Part shown: piece by piece, positions 24,074-31,369 of the stretch
Layout of the letters: each line of letters opens with the position of its first letter
Numbering within the stretch: position 1 is the stretch's first letter
From: CAZMVU01 sp964569295
GTDB lineage: Bacteria > Hydrogenedentota > Hydrogenedentia > Hydrogenedentales > JAGMZX01
Length of the DNA stretch: 37,396 nucleotides
Direction of reading: 5' to 3'
Assembly: GCA_964569295.1 (NCBI GenBank)
Contig: CAZMVU010000021.1
Coordinates: 1-37,396 of the forward strand
Notes under the pieces: generated by a model
Seen by the model: only the letters and a program-made list of their open reading frames with translations
Database searches by the model: none
Told to the model about the DNA's origin: nothing
Program-made: the position numbers and the translations under genes

Positions 24074-24571
24074 ATGGATGACGAAACATTTTGGAAAGCC
24101 ATGGTGGGGGATCGTTCCCCGCGCGACTTTCTCGAGAAGTGGCATGACTGCACGCTGGCCGACTATGTGGCGGCCTATCTCTCGCAGTTGCCCCATGTGC
24201 ATGGGATAGTCTTGTGCAACACCTGGAAGCAAACCTTTGCAGCCCAAGAGCAGTTCCACCGCGACGAGGTACGCTGCCGGCTGTTGCGCTATCTCGATGA
24301 GCGGCGCGCAGAATGGGAAGATTTACCCGCTGCCCGGCAGCAGCGCGATGGCGGTGCCCCCGGAGCCGGCGATGCACGCCAGGAACCGGATCCTGGCGGT
24401 GTTGCCGATATTCCCCCGCCACAGACCGGTGCCACTGCGGATAGCCGGGAAGCGGCCCGGTCGGATACTGCGCTGTCCGCTGCAGATGCGCCCGCGCAGG
24501 AAACCGCCGGTGATATGGCGGAAACCGCACTGGGACCGGCGGATAACGAGGAAGAAGAGCGCCTCGAGTAG
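24074..24571 (+). CDS. Hypothetical protein with low-complexity acidic C-terminus
   Basis: This 165-aa protein is not recognised. The first 85 residues look folded (MDDETFWKAMVGDRSP, LADYVAAYLSQLPHVHGIV, RRAEWEDLPAARQQ), with aromatic and charged residues. The rest is Ala/Gly/Pro/Glu-rich and probably disordered, ending EEEERLE. The coding frame is open over its full length, and codon use resembles that of its neighbours. No Shine-Dalgarno site precedes the ATG. A TACAAT box ends nine bases before it, so a leaderless transcript is possible. It is 38 bp before the DUF434 gene, with which it may be co-transcribed, and is divergent from the SDR gene. There are no membrane segments. Confidence 0.6.
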   Translation: MDDETFWKAMVGDRSPRDFLEKWHDCTLADYVAAYLSQLPHVHGIVLCNTWKQTFAAQEQFHRDEVRCRLLRYLDERRAEWEDLPAARQQRDGGAPGAGDARQEPDPGGVADIPPPQTGATADSREAARSDTALSAADAPAQETAGDMAETALGPADNEEEERLE

Positions 24572-24608
24572 GCGGCATCATGGCGCACTGGGAAGGCACC
24601 GATACCCC

Positions 24609-25334
24609 ATGCCCGGTAAGCAACGACACCGGGGCTCCCACCCCGCCGACGCCGATCTCTTCCACCCGCGCCGCTGGCCGAAATTACGCGCGGCCGTGCA
24701 CGACCTGTCCTGGCTCTTCACCCGGGGCTATTCCCGCACGAGTGCGCTCAAACTCACCGGCGACCGTTACCAACTGACCAAGCGTCAGCGCATGGCCGTG
24801 AATCGGTGCGCCTGCGCCGACCAGGCCCTGCGCGTCCGCCGCCTGCACGAGACCGATCTCGCCGCCGTGCGCGGGGCACACCTTGTCGTTGACGGGTACA
24901 ACCTGCTGATCACCGTCGAGAGTGGTATTGCCGGTGGTGTGCTTCTGCGTGGACGCGACGGCTGCGTGCGCGACCTTGCGAGCCTCCACGGCTCTTACAA
25001 GCGGGTCGAGGAAACCGGCGCGGCCATCGACCTGCTCGGTGCACGGCTCAACGCGCTCGAACCTGCCCATGTGCAGTGGTACTTTGACGCGCCTGTGTCG
25101 AACAGCGGCCGCCTCAAGACGCGTATTGCCGCGCGTGCCGCCGAGGCTGGCTGGCCCTGGACGGTTGATGTGCGGTCCAACCCGGACAAACTTATCGCCT
25201 CGTCCGGGGCTATCGCCGTTACTGCGGACAGTTGGATTATCGATCGTGCGGAACGCTGGGTGAATATCACGCCGTGGGTGCTTCAAGACGTCCGCGATCA
25301 TGATTCGATCATTGCCTTGGATACAGATACCTGA
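24609..25334 (+). CDS. DUF434-family protein, possible PIN/NYN-like nuclease
   Basis: This 241-aa protein matches the DUF434 family. The N-terminus has RRWPKLRAAVHDLSWLFTRG, a Tyr/Arg-rich segment and MAVNRCACADQALRVR. The core is LVVDGYNLLITVESGIAGG, then RDLASLHGSYKRVEET, WYFDAPVSNSGRLK, SNPDKLIASSG and VTADSWIIDRAERW. The DGYN, FDAPxSxSG and TADSWIID segments place conserved aspartates at strand ends, as in PIN/NYN-type RNase folds. That comparison is my inference. The ATG at 24609 is the only reasonable start in this frame, with GGGAAGG twelve bases upstream, which is a long spacing. It follows the hypothetical gene by 37 bp. It has no obvious metabolic link to the aminotransferase operon that follows. 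Confidence 0.75.
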   Translation: MPGKQRHRGSHPADADLFHPRRWPKLRAAVHDLSWLFTRGYSRTSALKLTGDRYQLTKRQRMAVNRCACADQALRVRRLHETDLAAVRGAHLVVDGYNLLITVESGIAGGVLLRGRDGCVRDLASLHGSYKRVEETGAAIDLLGARLNALEPAHVQWYFDAPVSNSGRLKTRIAARAAEAGWPWTVDVRSNPDKLIASSGAIAVTADSWIIDRAERWVNITPWVLQDVRDHDSIIALDTDT

Positions 25335-25359
25335 TTCCGATGCCTATAGGGTGATTCGG

Positions 25360-25407
25360 GCCTTGGGCCCAGGCTGGAACGGTACGGGTTGTTGGCCTTA
25401 AAGAAAG
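25360..25407. repeat. Dispersed palindromic repeat, copy 2
   Basis: This copy shares the core GCCCAGGCTGG, then GGTACGGG, GTTGGCC and TxAAGA blocks with 22829-22882 in the same orientation. Its hairpin is less perfect (GCCTTGGG against CCCAGGC). Both copies sit in gaps between genes, one on each side of the block 22944-25334. Confidence 0.65.
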
Positions 25408-25503
25408 GGCGAGCCGAAACGCAACGCAATACCCCAAAGAGGGTGGGCGGCGATGGCCGCCTGCGCAGGACCGCAGCATGCATGTCCAATAAGTAATTTG
25501 GCT

Positions 25504-25539
25504 ACGACATATTTCGAATAATGCTCGAAATTTTGTCGT
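25504..25539. promoter_or_regulatory. Inverted repeat upstream of the aminotransferase operon (candidate operator)
   Basis: ACGACATATTTCGA (25504-25517) and TCGAAATTTTGTCGT (25525-25539) form a nearly perfect 14-15-bp inverted repeat around ATAATGC. It lies in an A/T-rich island of an otherwise GC-rich window, about 75 bases before the ATG. Possible -10 boxes (TACGAT at 25554 and at 25559) follow it, and TTGTCG at 25534 could be a -35. The dyad would suit a dimeric regulator, or it could be an RNA hairpin; there is no T-run of terminator type. Confidence 0.5.
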
Positions 25540-25612
25540 ATTTTGTTGCACGTTACGATACGATCGTTAAGGTACCAACGCAGACGCGCCACGCGGAAGG
25601 CAACATGCAGCC

Positions 25613-27028
25613 ATGACCAAACCCGAAAGCGACACTGTCCTCTCGCCGGCCGGGAAGCGCGCGGTGGTTGACCGCTTCGCGCGGCACATCAACCGTGGCC
25701 AGGTAAAGTACCTGCGGGCGGGGCATCTCGATGTGCTCGAGGCCGCGCGCAAAGGCGCCGGCTTCACCGACCCGGCTTCCGGGCGCCGCCTGTTCGACTG
25801 CTTCACCTCGGCCGGCTGCTTCAACGTGGGCCGGCACAATCCGGTTGTCATGCAGGCCCTCGAGGAGGCCCTCGAAACGGAGGATATGGGCAGCTTCTTT
25901 CTGTTGTCCCCCGCGAAGGCCGCCCTCGCCGAGAAGCTGTGCGCCGTGGCGCCGGACGGTCTCGACCGCCTGCGGTTCGCCTCGGGCGGGGGCGAAGCGG
26001 TCGAGATGGCAATCAAGCTGGCCCGCGGCGTCACGCGGCGTAACCGGGTGCTCTCGACGGTGAAGGCCTACCACGGCCACACCGGCTTCGCCCTCTCGGC
26101 CAACGGCAAGCCCCATTACCGCCGGTATTGCGAGCCCCTCATGCCGGGCTTCGAGTTCGCGCCGTACAACGACCTCGAGGCGATGGTGCACCGGGCCGAC
26201 GTCAACACCGCCGCCATCATTGTCGAGCCGGTGCAGGGCGAGGCGGGCATCTACCCGGCAAGCCGGGAATACCTCGAGGGATTGCGCCAGCTCTGCGACG
26301 AGCGCGGCATCTTTCTTATCTTCGACGAGATTCAGACGGGGTTCGGCCGCACAGGAAGGCTTTTTGCCTGTGAACATGCCGGGGTCGTGCCGGACATGAT
26401 GACCGTGGCGAAGTCGCTGGGCGCCGGGCTCTATCCCATTGCCGCGATGCTCTACCGCGCGGCGCCCGCTGTCGATGCGTTCCTCGCCCACCACCCCGAT
26501 TTCCACACGAGTTACACCGGCGGCACGGACCTTGGTTGCCGTGTGGGGCTGCGGGTCATCGAGTACATCGAGGAGCAACGCCTCTGCGAGAACGCCGGGC
26601 GCATGGGCCAACGTTTGCAAGACGCACTGCGCGCGCTCACGGCCGAGAACCCGCGCATCATCAAGGAAGTGCGTGGCGTGGGGCTCATGGTGGGTATCGA
26701 GTATGTACACGAGTTCATGGGCCCGATGATGTCCGAGGCCCTCGCGCGCCAGGGGGTTTTCGCCGCGTACTCCGGCAATGCGCCGCAGGTCATGCGCTTC
26801 ATGATGCCCATCGTCGCCACGGAGGAAGAGATCGACGCGGTGGCCGAAGCCATTGGCGCCGCCGTGGCCCACATGAAGACGCTCCTGCCCCTGGCCTTGC
26901 TCGCCGCAAGGGTCCCCGGGGTGTTGCCGATTTTCAACAACGAGCGCGTGCAAACCTGGGCTTTTGGCCTGTTGCGCCGCATCGAAGACACCTTCGGCAG
27001 AAACCGCGGAGGATCGCATGATGGGTGA
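25613..27028 (+). CDS. Class III PLP-dependent aminotransferase (active-type)
   Basis: This 471-aa enzyme has the full set of class III landmarks. They are a GRRLFDCFTSAGCFNVGRHN entry segment, the phosphate-binding SGGGEAVEMAIKLAR near 124-138, AYHGHTGFAL (152-161), IIVEPVQGEAG, FDEIQTGFGRTG with D238 binding the pyridine nitrogen, and K267 in MMTVAKSLGAG as the PLP Schiff-base lysine. SYTGGTDLGCRVG supplies the conserved threonine of the partner subunit. It would transfer an amino group to an aldehyde or ketone, or catalyse a related PLP reaction; the substrate is unknown. About 45 extra residues follow the core. The ATG at 25613 has GGAAGG about twelve bases upstream. It overlaps the next gene by 11 bp, and that next gene is its paralogue. 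Confidence 0.9.
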   Translation: MTKPESDTVLSPAGKRAVVDRFARHINRGQVKYLRAGHLDVLEAARKGAGFTDPASGRRLFDCFTSAGCFNVGRHNPVVMQALEEALETEDMGSFFLLSPAKAALAEKLCAVAPDGLDRLRFASGGGEAVEMAIKLARGVTRRNRVLSTVKAYHGHTGFALSANGKPHYRRYCEPLMPGFEFAPYNDLEAMVHRADVNTAAIIVEPVQGEAGIYPASREYLEGLRQLCDERGIFLIFDEIQTGFGRTGRLFACEHAGVVPDMMTVAKSLGAGLYPIAAMLYRAAPAVDAFLAHHPDFHTSYTGGTDLGCRVGLRVIEYIEEQRLCENAGRMGQRLQDALRALTAENPRIIKEVRGVGLMVGIEYVHEFMGPMMSEALARQGVFAAYSGNAPQVMRFMMPIVATEEEIDAVAEAIGAAVAHMKTLLPLALLAARVPGVLPIFNNERVQTWAFGLLRRIEDTFGRNRGGSHDG

Positions 27029-28196
27029 TGCGCCGGAGTTCCTCGAGGGCAAACGTGAAGGCGCCTGCCTATACGGCACGGACGGCCGCCGCTTCATCGA
27101 CGGCGTGTGTGGAGCGGGGGCCTACAACCTTGGCCGGCGCCACCCCGATCTCGCCGAAGCCCTGCGCGAGGCCATGCACGCCACGGACCAGGGCAATTTC
27201 CCCATGATTTCCGCGGAGAAGGCCGCGCTCGCCGAAGACCTGGCGCGGTTTGTTGGCGGCGGCCTCGAGTGCGCGGTGTACAGTGTGACCCGCGGCGAGG
27301 CCATGGAGGTGGCGTGCAAGGTGGCCCGGGGCGTCACCCGCCGCAAGCGCCTGCTCGCCGTGCAGGGCGCCTGGCACGGCGACACGGGCTTCGCGCTGAG
27401 CCTGTCGCACCGTGACCCGGGTGCACCGGACTTCGGCCCGCTCATTCCCGAGGTGGACACCATTGCCTTTGGCGATATCGACGCGGCCAACCGCAGCATC
27501 CGGCGCGACACGGCCGCGGTGTTCCTCGAGCCCGTGCAGGCGGAGAACCACTGCCGCACCGCCTCCGCCGATTATGTTCAGGCCCTGGCCAGACGCTGCA
27601 AGCAGATGGGCGCACTCTTCGTGCTCGATGAAACCCAGACCAACTTCGGGCGGACGGGAGTACCCTTTGCCTTCCGCGAATTGGGCGTTGCGCCCGACAT
27701 GCTGATCCTGGGCGAGGCGCTGGGCGGCGGCATGTTCCCCATCGCCGCGACCCTGCTTACCCAGCGGGTGAACCGCTTCCTCAACAAGCACCCCATGATC
27801 CACCTGAGCACCTTCGGCGGGTCGGATATCGGCTGCCGGGTAGCCCAGCGCGCGCTCGCCCTCTACGAAAACCTTGCGCCCTGGGACAACGCCGCCCGGC
27901 AGGGCGAAGTGCTTGTCGATGGCATTCGTGAACTTGTGAAAAACCACCCCGGGAGTGTCGCCGGGTGGGCGGGGCAGGGTTTGCTGCTCTCCCTCGACCT
28001 CGAGACCGCGGCCCGTGCCCGGGCATTCTGCGCCGCCGCCGCGCAACACGGCCTGCTCGTGCTGCCGGGGCGGGTGGCGCCGCACACGGTGCTGCTGCGT
28101 CCGAGCCTGCTCCTGAGCGATGCGGAAACCCGGGAAATCCTCGTGGCCCTCGAGGCGGTGTGCCAGGCGGTGATACCGGAGGATGCCGAGGCGTGA
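27018..28196 (+). CDS. Class III aminotransferase paralogue lacking the PLP lysine (K to E)
   Basis: This 392-aa protein parallels the upstream enzyme along its length: GRRFIDGVCGAGAYNLGRRH, AEKAALAEDLA, WHGDTGFALS, VFLEPVQAE, LDETQTNFGRTG (D204) and STFGGSDIGCRV are all kept. However, the position that should carry the PLP lysine reads LGEALGGGM, with E233 encoded by GAG at 27714-27716. The phosphate loop is also altered (YSVTRGEAMEVACKVAR in place of the usual SGxEAVE). It therefore should not form the internal aldimine. The frame is intact with normal codon use, so it does not look like a decaying gene. Two adjacent ATGs (27018, 27021) follow GGAGGA. It overlaps the upstream gene by 11 bp and the downstream gene by 4 bp. 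A non-catalytic or active-site-sharing partner in a heterodimer is inferred. Confidence 0.85.
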   Translation: MMGDAPEFLEGKREGACLYGTDGRRFIDGVCGAGAYNLGRRHPDLAEALREAMHATDQGNFPMISAEKAALAEDLARFVGGGLECAVYSVTRGEAMEVACKVARGVTRRKRLLAVQGAWHGDTGFALSLSHRDPGAPDFGPLIPEVDTIAFGDIDAANRSIRRDTAAVFLEPVQAENHCRTASADYVQALARRCKQMGALFVLDETQTNFGRTGVPFAFRELGVAPDMLILGEALGGGMFPIAATLLTQRVNRFLNKHPMIHLSTFGGSDIGCRVAQRALALYENLAPWDNAARQGEVLVDGIRELVKNHPGSVAGWAGQGLLLSLDLETAARARAFCAAAAQHGLLVLPGRVAPHTVLLRPSLLLSDAETREILVALEAVCQAVIPEDAEA

Positions 28197-29401
28197 AAGC
28201 GCTCTACTGGGAGAACAAGCTCGGGCGGGTCATCCTGCTGAAGGCGGCCTCCCTCGTACACAAGCACGCGGCGCTCGGGCCCTTCTCGACGCTGCGTTAT
28301 GCCGAGGTGCGCGAGCCCGAGCTGCCCAATCCGCGCTGGCTCAAGGTGCGCAACATCGCCTGCGGGCTGTGTGGGACCGACATCCACTTCATGTTCATGG
28401 ACCTCGATCCGAAGTGCTTCTCGGCGGCCATGCCGGGCATCGCACGGAAGTACCTCGGGCACGAGCTGGTGGCCGAGGTTATCGAGACCGGCGCCGAGGT
28501 GGACAACGTGGCCGTGGGCGACCGGGTGGCCCTGCGCATCGACTGGCCCTCGTGCTATCAGACCGAGGCCGGCCCGCCGTGCGAACAGTGCGCCGCCGGC
28601 AACTACATGCTATGCACACGCGCCGGTGAGGTGGCTCCTGCCACGGTCGACACCGGCGGCGGCTTCAGTCCCCGCATGATCATGCACCGGTCGCAGCCCT
28701 TCAAGGCGCCCGACACACTCTCGAACGACCACGCCCTGCTGCTCGAGCCCACGGCGAGCGCGGTGCATGGCGTGTTCAAGGCGCCGCCGGAACTGGGGGA
28801 AACCGCCCTCGTTATCGGCGGCGGAACCATCGGGCTGCTCACGGTCGCTGTGCTGCGGGCGCGCTTCCCGCATACGCCGGTGCATGCCCTCGTGCGCTAC
28901 GACTTCCAGGCCGATGCCGCGGAGAAGCTCGGCGCCACGGCCATCCGCGAAGGGAAAGGCCTATACGGGCGCATCGCCGGCGCCACGGCCGCCCGCCACG
29001 TGCGCGGTCCCTTCAACAACGAAATCCTGCTCGGCGGCTACGACCGCATCTACGACACCATCGGCAACGACACCACACTGCACAACGCGCTCCGCTGGGC
29101 ACGCGGCGGCGGCACGGTCGTGCTGTTGGGCATTAACTTCGCCCCCGGCAAGATCGACTACTCGCCCGTCTGGTGCCAGGAGGTCAACCTGGTGGGCATC
29201 AACTGCCACGCCACCGAAACCCAAGACGGCCACACCTCCTTCGACATCGCCGCCGCCATCCTCGCCGAGGGCCACCTCGACCCCGCCCTCCTCATCACCC
29301 ACCGCTTCCCCGTCTCGGAGTGGAAGCAGGCCGTCAAGACCTTCCTCGACAAACGCGGAAGCCGGGCTATCAAGATCGTGCTCGAGCATGAAGCCGGGTG
29401 A
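28193..29401 (+). CDS. Zinc-dependent medium-chain alcohol/polyol dehydrogenase
   Basis: This 402-aa MDR-superfamily dehydrogenase shows a complete catalytic zinc site (C60 and H65 in CGLCGTDIHF, then GHE at 89-91 and E185 in LLEPTAS). The structural zinc cysteines are C121, C130, C133 and C141, the last three in CEQCAAGNYMLC; the gap after the first cysteine is longer than usual. The nucleotide-binding glycine motif GGGTIG is at 209-214. Residues about 270-300 include a GGYDRIYDTIGN segment. It should oxidise or reduce an alcohol or polyol with NAD(P). The GTG start at 28193 overlaps the stop of the aminotransferase-like gene (GTGA), with GGAGG eleven bases upstream, so translation is probably coupled. 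It may make or use the carbonyl substrate of the aminotransferase pair. Confidence 0.88.
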   Translation: MKALYWENKLGRVILLKAASLVHKHAALGPFSTLRYAEVREPELPNPRWLKVRNIACGLCGTDIHFMFMDLDPKCFSAAMPGIARKYLGHELVAEVIETGAEVDNVAVGDRVALRIDWPSCYQTEAGPPCEQCAAGNYMLCTRAGEVAPATVDTGGGFSPRMIMHRSQPFKAPDTLSNDHALLLEPTASAVHGVFKAPPELGETALVIGGGTIGLLTVAVLRARFPHTPVHALVRYDFQADAAEKLGATAIREGKGLYGRIAGATAARHVRGPFNNEILLGGYDRIYDTIGNDTTLHNALRWARGGGTVVLLGINFAPGKIDYSPVWCQEVNLVGINCHATETQDGHTSFDIAAAILAEGHLDPALLITHRFPVSEWKQAVKTFLDKRGSRAIKIVLEHEAG

Positions 29402-29435
29402 GACACGGCAGTGGTCCGCCGCTTCCCACGCCGTC

Positions 29436-29472
29436 CCTGGGGTGTCTGCGCTGTGTGGCAGACTTGGCCAGG
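29436..29472. terminator. Possible bidirectional hairpin between convergent genes
   Basis: CCTGG (29436-29440) pairs with CCAGG (29468-29472), and GTCTGC (29444-29449) pairs with GCAGAC (29458-29463). The stem-loop lies between the dehydrogenase stop and the stop of the convergent DUF4914 gene. There is no T-run on either side, so intrinsic termination is doubtful. Confidence 0.3.
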
Positions 29473-29473
29473 C

Positions 29474-31369
29474 CTACTCGCCGAAGAAATCTTCGCGCTG
29501 GATGAGCGCGGCATAGTCCTCGACAGCGCCGTTGGACATGAAGCAGTCGATGATCCGCTCGCCCATCGGAAAGAGGTCTGGGTCGCGGAAGGCCTCGAGC
29601 TGCTGCTTGAAGAACGCCTGGAGCTGGGCGGCGCCTGCGTCATAGGCGGCCTCGCCCACTTCCGGCTGGGTCTCGACGCGCAGGAACCAGTTGCCGATCA
29701 TCTGGCCCTCGACGGTAATCTGGCGCACGGCGTAACCCAGCAGGGAGCAGCGCGACGGCTTGAGTTGGTCCTCGGAGAACCAGGCCCCGCCGCGGCGCGC
29801 GAGGTATTCACGGGCGATCCACTGCGGCATGAATCCGGTTTCCCACGCTCCGATATGCTGGTTTGGCACAAGGATATAGCGCATGCGCGGCGTGTCCACG
29901 ATCTGTTTGAGAAGCAGGTTCGCTTGGTCCACGCGCCGGCCGGTGGCAAACGGCCAGTAGGAGCCGACCCCCTCGGATTGCATGCCCTGGCTGTCGGTGA
30001 TGCTCGGGTTGCCGTGGCCGCGGGGGGCGACCAGGCGCCATAGCCAGGCGAGTGCGGGCGGCAGCACGTGCATGAGCCCGAGAATGCCGTAGGTCGGGTG
30101 CTCGCTGGTGCATGGCGGCGTACGCACGCCGAAGCTGCGCACATCAACCCGCACCGGCTCGTTGATGACCCCGGGGAAGGCGTCGCGCGGGAGGACCACG
30201 CGCGGGTTCGGGCACGGCACGCCCGGGGCATCTTCGATGTGTTCCCAGATCAGCCCGGTGCCGCCCGGCGCCGCGTCGATATTGAGGAAAAGCAGCGGCT
30301 GGCCGGGGTGAATGGTAATCTCCTCGAGCAACGGGTCGATGCCGTAGTGTTGAATGTGGTTTACGCGGATGAACCAGGCGTTCTCCGCGTCGGACAATAC
30401 GAGTTTCCCGTTGGCATTGGGCGCGTGCGGGTGGCACAGTGCCATGTCGTCCGTAATGGGGTGCAGCCCGCAGGCGCGCGGCAGGGTGAGGTAGCGCTCT
30501 TCGCCCGTCACCACGCACTGTCCCAGCTTCAGGCGGCCGTCGCGCTCGCGGTGGACCGTTTCGAGCATCTCGCTCTTGCCGCCTCCGCTGGCCCCTTCGT
30601 GCATGATGACGAGCTTGTTGTCGTAGGGGGTTACCACCTGCGTTGTCGAGCAGTGCGCCGTCACCCACTGCTCGCGTTCGCCCAGGTTGATCAGCATGCC
30701 GTAGACGCCCTTCTTCGCGCTTGGGCCGGGGTAGAGATTATACGAAAACACCTCGTGCAACCCGAGCAACCGGTTATGCACGACCACCTGCCGGCCGCCG
30801 AAATGTGTGTGCCGGAACGGCGGCGCCACATAGATCACCGCCTGCGGCGAAAAATCCTCGGGCAACGCATCCGGGTCGAGGATGCCCTGCAGCAATGCCA
30901 GGCCCAAGGCGAAAAAACCTGCATTCGCCGGCGCGATGACCATGGCTTTGAGTCCCTGCTTCTCCGCGCCAGCCACAAATGCGAACACGGCGAGCTCCTG
31001 CTGCTTGAGCCAGTCAAAGGTCTCGGCCCGTAACACGCCGAAATCCGCGCCGAATTCTTCGTGATAGCGCGGTTTGTCCGTCGGATCGCGATCGGCGATA
31101 TACATGCAGGCCGGGTCGCGCCGCCGCATGTAGGGGTCTTCGTAATTCACCGCAACACCATTGCGCAGCCGGCATGCCCGCGCCTCGGTCACCATGCCCT
31201 GGCCGGGCACATCGTAGGTCACCTCTTGCCAACCGCCTTCTGCCTTGCCCACCGCCAGTTCAACCAACTCCGAGACATTGTGCGCCACGGTGAACGCCGG
31301 ACATGAGGAGAGAATATCGTTGACCGCCGCTGGCAGCCGGAAACGCTTGATGTCAAAATCTGTCGCCAT
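29474..31369 (-). CDS. DUF4914-family P-loop protein with PEPCK-like features
   Basis: This 631-aa protein fits the DUF4914 family (about 600 aa, unknown function). A P-loop lies at 259-266 (GASGGGKS, continuing EMLETVHRE). Later segments resemble phosphoenolpyruvate carboxykinase: PCPNPRVVLPRDAFPGVI recalls the GTP-PEPCK block with PNSRF and a following Pro-rich stretch, and GMQSEGVGSYWPFA recalls its M-SE-A-containing loop. The PEPCK comparison is my reading of motif order and is not a verified alignment. It would then be a nucleotide-dependent kinase or carboxykinase-like enzyme in the cytoplasm. The start (MATDFDIKRF) has only a weak GAAAG upstream. It is convergent with the aminotransferase-dehydrogenase operon and divergent from rpsB, so it is probably a separate transcript. 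No membrane segments are visible. Confidence 0.8.
   Translation of the reverse strand: MATDFDIKRFRLPAAVNDILSSCPAFTVAHNVSELVELAVGKAEGGWQEVTYDVPGQGMVTEARACRLRNGVAVNYEDPYMRRRDPACMYIADRDPTDKPRYHEEFGADFGVLRAETFDWLKQQELAVFAFVAGAEKQGLKAMVIAPANAGFFALGLALLQGILDPDALPEDFSPQAVIYVAPPFRHTHFGGRQVVVHNRLLGLHEVFSYNLYPGPSAKKGVYGMLINLGEREQWVTAHCSTTQVVTPYDNKLVIMHEGASGGGKSEMLETVHRERDGRLKLGQCVVTGEERYLTLPRACGLHPITDDMALCHPHAPNANGKLVLSDAENAWFIRVNHIQHYGIDPLLEEITIHPGQPLLFLNIDAAPGGTGLIWEHIEDAPGVPCPNPRVVLPRDAFPGVINEPVRVDVRSFGVRTPPCTSEHPTYGILGLMHVLPPALAWLWRLVAPRGHGNPSITDSQGMQSEGVGSYWPFATGRRVDQANLLLKQIVDTPRMRYILVPNQHIGAWETGFMPQWIAREYLARRGGAWFSEDQLKPSRCSLLGYAVRQITVEGQMIGNWFLRVETQPEVGEAAYDAGAAQLQAFFKQQLEAFRDPDLFPMGERIIDCFMSNGAVEDYAALIQREDFFGE

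Noticed and set aside
24237..24608. N-terminal extension of the DUF434 reading frame
   Set aside because: It overlaps the 165-aa gene in another frame, is Arg/Pro-rich and lies outside the family's conserved region; the start at 24609 fits better.
25553..27097. 514-aa minus-strand open frame opposite the first aminotransferase
   Set aside because: Mirror frame of a high-GC gene; composition is typical of antisense translation and the plus strand has complete class III motifs.
27069..28085. 338-aa minus-strand open frame opposite the second aminotransferase
   Set aside because: Same kind of GC-driven shadow; it has no domain and no start signal.
27018..28196. Second aminotransferase as a pseudogene
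   Set aside because: The frame is intact over its full length with normal codon use, good ribosome-binding site and tight coupling to both neighbours. Only specific catalytic positions are altered.
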